Of a stretch of 13,294 nucleotides of DNA, positions 1 through 6,800 are shown piece by piece. Numbering within the stretch: the stretch's first letter is position 1; each line of letters opens with the position of its first letter. The notes under the pieces are model-generated. The model saw only the letters and a program-made list of their open reading frames with translations. It did not search any database and was not told the DNA's origin. This stretch comes from Legionellales bacterium UBA5158 (lineage in GTDB: Bacteria; Pseudomonadota; Gammaproteobacteria; DSM-16500). Where the stretch lies: contig DHXK01000292.1 of the NCBI GenBank assembly GCA_002413665.1, forward strand, positions 19,100-32,393. Reading direction: 5' to 3'. The translations under genes were made by a program, and so were the position numbers.

Positions 1-1420
1 CATATGATAAATAGTGTTTAGATATTGCTTCCATTTCCTTAGATGGTTGAAATAGGTTAGCAATAATTTCAGTTGCTTCAGCTGTTGCAGCATTGTTAAT
101 TTTTGCCAATAAAAAACTTTTAATAAACTCATGCTTTTGCTTTGGCGTCATCTCTGCATCTGTTAATTTAACAAAATAATGATTTAGAAAATTAATTTTG
201 TTTTTAAATAATACCAGTTCGTTCTGAGCTAAAAGAAAGTTAAGAGTATCTTTAATTTGCTTAGTCTCTAATAAAGCATATATCAAATCAAACCAAGCCT
301 GGGCATTATGAAAGTTTTTCTTAACAATTTCCTTTTCTAATTTTTTTTCACAATGCGTACTAATAATAGCTAGAATATCAAATGGCGCTAAACGAATTAT
401 ACTTTCATAAGCACTTTCACCATACTCACCCGTTTTGCTATTGAAAGAACGAGCGCTCAAATGAGCCGAGCTAATTAAACCTTTTGTGAATGCTTGAAGC
501 ACTAGATACCATTGCTTATGAAGCACCCATAATCCTAGAATATTATGACTTTTATTTTGACCTGTAGTTTCTTGAAACGATAAATGCACTGAAAGAATAA
601 GACTTTTATGCATCAGTTTTTTTATTATTTCCCATTGGATTCTGTCGGTTAATTTTTTTAAAACAGTAGGGCCTCGATTATCACCGTTACGTGAACCCCC
701 ATCTAGATGTTCACTCAAAATTAATTCTTGTGCTAAGAGGATGGTGAATTTTTCCCACCATTCATTTGTCAAAAACATCGAGAGCACACTCATTTCTAAA
801 CGATCGTTATTCGTTTCTTGTACCCCTAACTGTTCACTAGTCACTAATGAATTCTTTATGAGAGTATCAACGATTTGCCATTGTATATGCTGAGCCAAAA
901 GTCCTAATACATTAGTACTTTTGTGATAACCTTTAATCACTCGTCCCGAAATTTGTTCTTTCGTACCTAACTTCCTATCTAACAAATCTCTAATGAGATC
1001 CCATTGCAAACAAAGAGCCATATAACGAAAAGCACTAGAGCATCTTGCCTGGCCCAGCTGACCTTGAACACTGAGAATATCCTCAGCCTTGGAAGTAATA
1101 AGATATTGATTTAAAATTTCTACAAAAAATTTCCATTGCTTATGATAAGCCAAGGTTCCTAATACATTGGAACTTTTCCAGTCATCTTTAATTAATCTAG
1201 CACTTAATTCTTTTAGCGTAACGCGTTTTGCAAGCAGTCTTTTCTCGAAAGTAGGCCATTCTTGTTGTAAAACGAGCTTCAGAATATAGTCAGGATTAGC
1301 TTCGTTTAAAGGTAATGAAAGAAGAATTGGCGCACGTCCACTGAATTCATCCTCTGCGGGATCAATAGCGATGATATCTCGGATATTTTCAAAAAATAAA
1401 TGACTTCTAGGGCTGATCAT
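1..1420 (-). CDS. Ankyrin-like helical repeat protein, C-terminus cut by window edge
   Basis: Unrecognised protein, 473 residues visible; the frame is still open at base 1, so the C-terminus is missing. The start is the ATG at 1418-1420: it is the first ATG after an in-frame stop, with a weak purine-rich AAGAG upstream. There is no signal peptide and no membrane segment, so a soluble location is likely. From about residue 45 to 320 it is built of six to seven degenerate repeats of about 41-44 residues, marked by Trp at 55, 96, 140, 171, 221, 263 and 304. The clearest boundaries read S-x-N-V/I-L-G-x-x-x-x-H-x-Q-W at residues 73-96, 168-171 and 291-304, followed by a helix ending LL/LI-x-K. This resembles the two-helix ankyrin pattern (N-x-L-x-L-A-x-H ... 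IV-x-x-LI) with longer linkers, which is inference. Residues 340-473 are helical and not obviously repetitive. Function unknown; a host-interaction role is only a guess from the architecture. Confidence 0.85.
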   Translation of the reverse strand, partial: MISPRSHLFFENIRDIIAIDPAEDEFSGRAPILLSLPLNEANPDYILKLVLQQEWPTFEKRLLAKRVTLKELSARLIKDDWKSSNVLGTLAYHKQWKFFVEILNQYLITSKAEDILSVQGQLGQARCSSAFRYMALCLQWDLIRDLLDRKLGTKEQISGRVIKGYHKSTNVLGLLAQHIQWQIVDTLIKNSLVTSEQLGVQETNNDRLEMSVLSMFLTNEWWEKFTILLAQELILSEHLDGGSRNGDNRGPTVLKKLTDRIQWEIIKKLMHKSLILSVHLSFQETTGQNKSHNILGLWVLHKQWYLVLQAFTKGLISSAHLSARSFNSKTGEYGESAYESIIRLAPFDILAIISTHCEKKLEKEIVKKNFHNAQAWFDLIYALLETKQIKDTLNFLLAQNELVLFKNKINFLNHYFVKLTDAEMTPKQKHEFIKSFLLAKINNAATAEATEIIANLFQPSKEMEAISKHYLSY

Positions 1421-1472
1421 TTTATGAGCTCTTTTGCGAATAAAAGAGAGAAATTGTACATTGTTTGTCTAA

Positions 1473-1501
1473 ATTATACAAGTTACGATCAATAACAAAG
1501 C
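1473..1501 (-). promoter_or_regulatory. Possible promoter of the left-edge repeat gene
   Basis: On the minus strand a perfect -10 hexamer TATAAT lies at 1473-1478, about 53 bases before the ATG at 1420. The -35 side is poor: GCTTTG at 1496-1501 with a 17-base spacer. The -10 match and distance are seen; promoter activity is inference. Confidence 0.35.
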
Positions 1502-1634
1502 AATATTCCGTATAAAAGCAACTTAAAAGTAGCTTGAATAATTAAAATCCGTTACAAATAAGCCACCTTACTCCCTCCTCTCTGACTTTAATAATAACCT
1601 ACCTATTCGATTTATTTACAATTTTCACACAATA

Positions 1635-1676
1635 AACACTAAGCAACTTCGCTGTTGAAGTGCAATATTTAGTGTT
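1635..1676. repeat. Imperfect 42-base palindrome (stem-loop)
   Basis: An outer 8-base arm AACACTAA (1635-1642) is matched by TTAGTGTT (1669-1676). An inner 5-base arm ACTTC (1646-1650) is matched by GAAGT (1657-1661), around a six-base loop GCTGTT. The internal loop is asymmetric (3 and 7 bases). No T-run follows on either strand, so it is not a standard intrinsic terminator. It sits 22 bases beyond the stop of the lipoprotein-like remnant and about 215 bases before the start of the left-edge gene. Confidence 0.5.
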
Positions 1677-1697
1677 GGAATTATTATTTATCATTAT

Positions 1698-1920
1698 TTA
1701 TCGAACTTGCTCCCATGTATCACTTTGTGTACGACATGCAACGCCTCTAGTTGTGATTGTTTTACCTTTATACTTGCTATAGGCTACATAGTGTCGTAAA
1801 GGATAAAACCGTTCAATAATAAAAAGGTGGCGAATTATATATAATAAGAAAAAATTAAAGTAATTACCCCTTAGGGATAATACCTAACAAACTAGAACTA
1901 CTCTGAGGATTGCTACAACT
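1698..1920 (-). pseudogene. Remnant of a small surface-antigen-like lipoprotein (tentative)
   Basis: No intact gene, but two protein-like pieces lie in order on the minus strand in different frames. The upstream piece (about 1864-1920) reads SCSNPQSSSSLLGIIPKG and stops; its beginning looks like the sequence around a lipobox cysteine. The downstream piece (1698-1883, TAA at 1698-1700) has no start codon and ends with YSKYKGKTITTRG, then VACRTQSDTWEQVR. The closing pattern G-x-A-C-R-x(5)-W resembles the C-terminus of the 17-kDa surface antigen family (G-T-A-C-R-x-P-D-G-x-W). The family link is an inference from a short motif. Alternatively these are chance open frames; the tail piece is the more convincing of the two. 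Confidence 0.35.
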
Positions 1921-2062
1921 GATTGATTATTTCAGCGTGCGAAATAAAAAATAGCAGGCAATATGCTACGCACCTTTCTTTTGATCCACTGCAAAACTTT
2001 TGACATTCAATTTTTCTTAAATTATTTTGCTGTTACATAAAACATGACTCTTACCCATACCT

Positions 2063-2092
2063 TAAAAAAAACAAAAGGATAAAGTACTTTAA
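2063..2092 (-). terminator. Weak candidate terminator after the outer-membrane protein gene
   Basis: On the minus strand the stop codon overlaps the perfect palindrome TAAAGTACTTTA (2081-2092), followed within three bases by a T-rich run (TTTTG then eight T, 2064-2077). Position and T-run suit an intrinsic terminator, but the stem is only four A-T pairs around GTAC, so stability is poor. Confidence 0.3.
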
Positions 2093-2619
2093 AAATTAAG
2101 TCGGTATATTGCACCTACACCAATTTCATTAGATTTAGGTGCACCCAATCCAGCAATGTTCTCATATTTCGTAAATATATATTCAGCGCGCAAATCCCAA
2201 CAATCATTCAGAAAAGTTTGAAGCCCAAAACCAACCTGACCTCCTATTTTTGTGGCATCAGGTTCCGTAAACTTTGAACCCACCGCACCTAATCGTAAAT
2301 ACCCTACTAAAATATTATTCAGATAAATTCCAGGAAGAAAGCTTGCACCATAACTGCGTGTTGCCCTTGCATGGACAGCACCAGGATTGCTATTATCTGC
2401 AAAAGTTGCAGTTGCAGGTATAGCAAATAACTCGCCAGCAAAATAATAACGATCACATTTAGTATCATAACCCAACGCTAATCTAGGATGGGCTCCCCAA
2501 AAACTACTATCAGATGCCGAGATATGTTGTACAAGAACAGCCGGAGAAATATAATAATTATCTGCAAAAATGCCAGTACTTGCTGTTAGTATTAAACAAA
2601 TCACTATTTTATTTTTCAT
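2089..2619 (-). CDS. Outer-membrane beta-barrel protein (OmpA/Opa-like 8-strand type)
   Basis: A 176-residue exported protein. Residues 1-19 form a signal peptide: MKNK, then a hydrophobic core IVICLILTASTG, with likely cleavage after Ala19 (GIFA/DN). The mature 157 residues show alternating-hydrophobicity segments typical of beta strands (for example LALGYD, YYFAGELFA, ILVGYLRLGAV, GQVGFGLQTF, LRAEYIFTKY). It ends in Y-R-L-N-F: terminal Phe, hydrophobic at third-last and aromatic at fifth-last, the signal read by the BAM complex. Size and strand content fit a small 8-stranded barrel of the OMP_b-brl/Opa-like kind; the exact family is not determined. Two cysteines (near 55 and 140) could pair in the periplasm. 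The start is supported by AAGGA six bases before the ATG. It is monocistronic: a remnant-filled gap lies upstream and a 668-base gap downstream. Probable role is an outer-membrane structural or surface protein. Confidence 0.85.
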   Translation of the reverse strand: MKNKIVICLILTASTGIFADNYYISPAVLVQHISASDSSFWGAHPRLALGYDTKCDRYYFAGELFAIPATATFADNSNPGAVHARATRSYGASFLPGIYLNNILVGYLRLGAVGSKFTEPDATKIGGQVGFGLQTFLNDCWDLRAEYIFTKYENIAGLGAPKSNEIGVGAIYRLNF

Positions 2620-2719
2620 ATGCCATCCTTGACAAAAAAATCAAAATTCATATTTAATCATATCTATTTATTTTTGATTTTAAACTAACACGTAGCTTAT
2701 TGTTGAGTTAATAAACCGC

Positions 2720-2749
2720 TTTATAGACTCACTTGAATGCAATCACCAA
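2720..2749 (-). promoter_or_regulatory. Possible promoter of the outer-membrane protein gene
   Basis: On the minus strand TTGGTG (2744-2749) is followed after 18 bases by TATAAA (2720-2725), about 100 bases before the ATG at 2619. The -10 matches 5 of 6 consensus positions and the -35 only 3 of 6. Position fits; activity is inference, and other AT-rich matches exist in this leader. Confidence 0.3.
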
Positions 2750-2851
2750 CTAAGTAGATTAAGACTAGCCCTAATATAAGCAAAAAGGATTTAATCTTTC
2801 CATTGCCCTAACATAATAGACATGGTACCCATGCGTAAGATCTAATACTGG

Positions 2852-3043
2852 TTGCTTTCCTTTCTTCAGCGCTCTTCAGCTATGTTGGGATTCCCTGCAG
2901 CAGCAAGCAAAGCGGGAAACCAATCTAATCCCGACATAATGCCGTTTGATACTTTGCCAGCAGGAATTTTTCAAGCCCAAGTTACTATCATGCACGCATA
3001 CCACCTTAAAAACTAAGACCTTGCCTTGCCATGGTGTTGCTAA
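2852..3043 (-). pseudogene. Arylsulfatase (sulfatase family) C-terminal remnant
   Basis: A broken piece of a sulfatase gene spread over several frames. In order on the minus strand: LATPWQGK (about 3020-3043); after a frame change GLSF, a stop where Glu is expected, then GGMR (2994-3020); after another frame change IVTWA and a stop (2971-2988); then an intact 34-codon core (2869-2970) running KIPAGKVSNGIMSGLDWFPA and on through a three-alanine stretch to GNPNIAEER; after one more frame change KKGKQ (2852-2866). This order, G-K-G-x-x-F-E-G-G-M-R-V-P ... W-P-G-K-I-P-A-G ... S-G-L-D-W-F-P-T-L-L-A-A-A-G, is that of type I arylsulfatases downstream of the catalytic region. The catalytic N-terminal half is absent: its place is taken by the 251-codon gene ending at 3063. 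At least three frame breaks and three stops show it is dead. Recognition is from remembered family sequence, without a search. Confidence 0.8.
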
Positions 3044-3062
3044 CAGTTTTTTATGAAGTAAT

Positions 3063-3818
3063 TTACATTCGCACTGCTGCCCCTAACAGATTATTCATTT
3101 GTGGTTTGGGCACAGGTAGCAAACCACATTCCGCTATCAAAAAAGCACGAGGTGAATCTGTAAAAAATTCTTTAACAACATCAAGAGTTATATAAGGTTC
3201 TATTTGATCAGATTTCCCTTCCACTAAACTCCAGCCACATGCCAATCTATCGAAGACTTCATCCCAAGCAGCCGTAGCAGCTAATGACTGTGTAGATTTC
3301 GATGAAAATAATGAAAAAGCATTTCTTCCGGAATGAGGATCAGGCTGATCACTCGCCAAACATCGTTTCAAATATTCTTTTAAAGTGCTTAGCGTAAGAT
3401 AGTTAGAGTCATTTTGTTTAGACTTAATGAAGGCCTCTAAATTCTGCCATTTATCTTCGTTGATCGTACCATCTGCATTCCAAATGCGTGTCGTTCCCAG
3501 ATGTAGAAACCGAGCATAACCATTCTTATCTTTTTCAAATAAAGCATGCATGACTGGACAGACTACATTTTCACTACCATGTGATGCATTAAATAATGCA
3601 ATCATCCTTCCTTTTGCTTTGGAGTGAGTACTATGCATTATATTCAAGGCTGCAGCAATAGTCTCTGAATTGAAAATTTTATCTTTATCTAAAAAAAGAT
3701 AAAGGTGCTTCTCCAATGAAGAAAGTTTTTTTGATGACTCGAGATATTGTGCTAATCGCATTTCATAAAGCATCATTGCTAAATTTTTTTCTTCAAGCTC
3801 TACTCGGAATGCTGACAT
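3063..3818 (-). CDS. Hypothetical protein with EF-hand-like segment; faint caleosin-like pattern
   Basis: 251 residues, no signal peptide or membrane segment; function unknown. The ATG lies two bases after the stop of the 1464-codon gene, so the pair is almost certainly cotranscribed and probably translationally coupled; GGGGGT nine bases before the ATG, inside the upstream gene's last codons, can serve as ribosome binding site. Residues 1-80 are helical. Residues 91-103 (H-A-L-F-E-K-D-K-N-G-Y-A-R) resemble the start of caleosin EF-hands (H-x-x-F-F-D-x-N-x-D-G), and 113-124 (W-N-A-D-G-T-I-N-E-D-K-W) is a second degenerate loop. Residues 139-152 (N-Y-L-T-L-S-T-L-K-E-Y-L-K-R), 189-198 (F-D-R-L-A-C-G-W-S-L) and 208-221 (P-Y-I-T-L-D-V-V-K-E-F-F-T-D) follow in the order of the caleosin C-terminal half. 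The hydrophobic hairpin of plant caleosins is absent. The family link is speculative; the gene itself is secure. Confidence 0.85.
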   Translation of the reverse strand: MSAFRVELEEKNLAMMLYEMRLAQYLESSKKLSSLEKHLYLFLDKDKIFNSETIAAALNIMHSTHSKAKGRMIALFNASHGSENVVCPVMHALFEKDKNGYARFLHLGTTRIWNADGTINEDKWQNLEAFIKSKQNDSNYLTLSTLKEYLKRCLASDQPDPHSGRNAFSLFSSKSTQSLAATAAWDEVFDRLACGWSLVEGKSDQIEPYITLDVVKEFFTDSPRAFLIAECGLLPVPKPQMNNLLGAAVRM

Positions 3819-3820
3819 AA

Positions 3821-6800
3821 TTATCTTACCCCCAGGGTAATACTTGACTCAACAGTAGTGTCAGCTAATTCCTTTAACATTTGAATTTGTTCGCTGACTG
3901 TTTGCGTAAGCTTAACGCTTGCTATCAATTCTACACACTTACCAAATAAAGAAGATCGATTTAAACTTTTCCCGATTAGGAAAACTGCTGCTAACAATTG
4001 TATGGAGTCAGGCTTTTTTAAAACCCATGGGTGAGGGTTTACATGAAATTTCGCGCTCAAGTTTGCAAGCTGACTTCTCAGCACCTTGAAGTTAGCTGGT
4101 AAAGCATTACGTAATTCATCTAATTGAATTGAAATTAAATTAGCAGAAAAGCTTGAAAAAGTTGCACTCATTGACACGCTAGCTACATTAGCATCAAAAT
4201 TATTATTCAATATTAATTGTTTGAGAACCTCATCCTGCAGATCAGATTTAAAAGCCTTAACACTAAACAAAGAACAATTAACTTGTGATACATAAAATTG
4301 ATTGGAAGGAAGCAGTATTTTTTCTACGATATCCCATATTTCCTGACGTATTCCTTTTATCTGCCTTAATGAATGTAAATCATCTTTCTTAATGATGGTA
4401 GCTACTTTCTCTTTAAACATATCTACTAAAAAAGGATGATATGTAGGGCGTACGGCATGAAAAAGATTCATTAAATTGCTAGCATTATTCAATAAACCTT
4501 CTATTAATTTTTTAAAATAATGTAATGTATCTCTAGTATTGATTTCTTCATTATACAATAGCCATTTTAAACCCGAAGTGAAATTAGCCATTTTAAGTTG
4601 AGTAGCGGGAAGAGTTTCAATCAATGCATCTAACTTAGCCTCTTTCGGTATTACCAAATAAAGTTGAAATATAATTTCCCATGTTTGAACCTGCTTTGCT
4701 TCGCGTGCTAACAACTTGTCAATTAATTGTTTTCCAAAATATCCTAAAGCTTCTTTTATTCCCTTAGACTGCAAACCTAAACGATTAAAAATATCAGGAT
4801 AATTTTTCAAGTAAGATAAAATATCAAAACCAGGCATCAACTTGTGAATATCAACACAGCATTTTAAATTTACTATTAGATTATCTAGGTAACCGTGTAC
4901 ATAAATAATTTTCAGAATTTGTTTAGCATCTTCCTTTAGATGTGAACTTGTGGTGAGAAATGATAAGTCAAAATTTTCATTATTATGACTTAAAATTGCT
5001 TTAATTTGAGAAGCATTCAGTGCCTTAAATATTGCATCACCTGTGTGATGGACGATTAAAGCAAATTCTTTCATAGTAGTAATCAGAGGAAATAATGACG
5101 CACCCGACTGCTTAATAAATTCTTCTTTTCTGACACACTGACAAAGTAAAAGAGCCAGGTCATCACAATTTTCCATAAATGCATCTAAAAGGTGGTGCGC
5201 TTCCAGATGGCCAACAATAATATTGAATTGTTTAGGAGGAAAATCATTCAACGTATAAGTTTTTTTAATCGGGTTATTTAATATTTCATCTATGAATTGT
5301 TTATCTAACATATCAAATAGCATAGGACCCACCAAAGCTAATGCTCGAATAAATGACTTTAGATTCACCACTAGCTTATTAAGCAGGGCTGGACGATTTG
5401 TCACTAATTTATCAATAGAGACACTTTTTGCTATGACTTCAAGATCATCTATTCTTTTAATAAAATGATCTAGCCATACCCGCTTTTCTAATTGGTCTAT
5501 GATGGCACATAACTGCTTATCCGAAAAATAATGAGCCGGCAAGATATCGGCAAATGTTTCGTCCTCATGAGGTAACATATCCGGATGAAGCCTTAACGTG
5601 TTAGACCTAAACGATTCCTCACTAAAATAATAAAGCGCATAAAGTAAATCTTGTCTTGATCTGACATGATATTTAATTGTTTTCTGTGTTTTTGAGAATT
5701 TTCCCTTGATTTCATCTTCACTTAAATTCATTTGTTTCATTATTTTGGGAATAAATTTAAATATATCAGGGAGGTAATTCCATAAATTATATTGATAAGC
5801 AAAGGCGAACCAGGATGGCTCATCAGCTTCTTGAAATACGCGGTTACAGTCTAAAATGCAAAAAGCATTTTTACTAAAATTTACCCCAGATTCGGGATGA
5901 ATTAATTTAGCAAAGTTTTTATCAACTGAATTAATAAAATATTTATGACTAAATAATTTATAAAAATCATGAATTAACAACAATTTTAATATAACTGCAA
6001 AATGTGTATTGAGTAACTCTTCTTTTGATCCCTCATCCATCAAACTGAACGCCCAATCTACATCATGACTGAAGATACCGGTAAACTCATCAAGCGATAA
6101 TTCCGAGGTCCTAGCTGTAAGACTTTCCAGATTTTTAATTATGACAGGCAGAATACCTGCTTTTAACAAATTTAATAAAATGTTGGGTGAAACTTTTTCG
6201 GCACCAAACGCCGTTATAATTGCATCTATGCATTTTAGAAAATCAGCATACCCAGATACAAGTAAAAGTTTTTGCAACTTATCTAATCCTAGCTGATAGA
6301 CTAAGCTGGGAGCAAATGCAGCATTACAATCTCTATTTATTGAAACAATATTATCTTCAAATATAAAAAAGAATTCGCTCTCATTAATGCTGGTTTTTTG
6401 TAAAGCATTGTTGGTGAAAACTCGTTGATTAGCAAAACAGAAATTGACAAGAAAAAACTTAAGTTGAACTAAATCAAATTTAAATTTATCACCATCATCA
6501 TGCCATGTAAAAATCTGTTCTTTTGCATCCTCAGAAATCTCTAGCAAATTAAATATATGATCTACTTTATCAAAAAATGGTTTAGAATAACCCAGCCACC
6601 CTTTTCCTTCTTTTTTTAATTGAAACTCAGAGATTAAAAGATTAACTTCAGACGCTACATGCATCATTAAGCAATTCAAAATAACCTTAGGCTGATTATA
6701 TTCTTTTAAGAAATTTTTATGAAATTTTTCAATTGTATTAACATCTATACCCGTAGTGTTCAGCGCAAAGATATCGGTATTTTCTCTTAAAACCAAAGGC

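Noticed and set aside
1421..2088. Search for tRNA or other RNA genes in the longest gaps
   Set aside because: No T-loop GGTTCGA-type motif with paired acceptor ends was found in any of the gaps.
2882..2937. Strong stem-loop (ATGTTGGGATT with AATCCCGACAT, one G-T pair) considered as a recombination site or structured RNA
   Set aside because: Both arms are part of the arylsulfatase coding remnant (S-G-L-D-W-F-P ... G-N-P-N-I), which explains the sequence better; no integron core site pattern is present.
3126..3818. Cys-Pro in V-V-C-P-V-M-H (residues 85-91) considered as the haem-thiolate ligand of family 2 peroxidases
   Set aside because: The surrounding P-C-P-x-L-N-x-L-A-N-H-G pattern and the downstream Glu-His-Asp motif of that family are absent.
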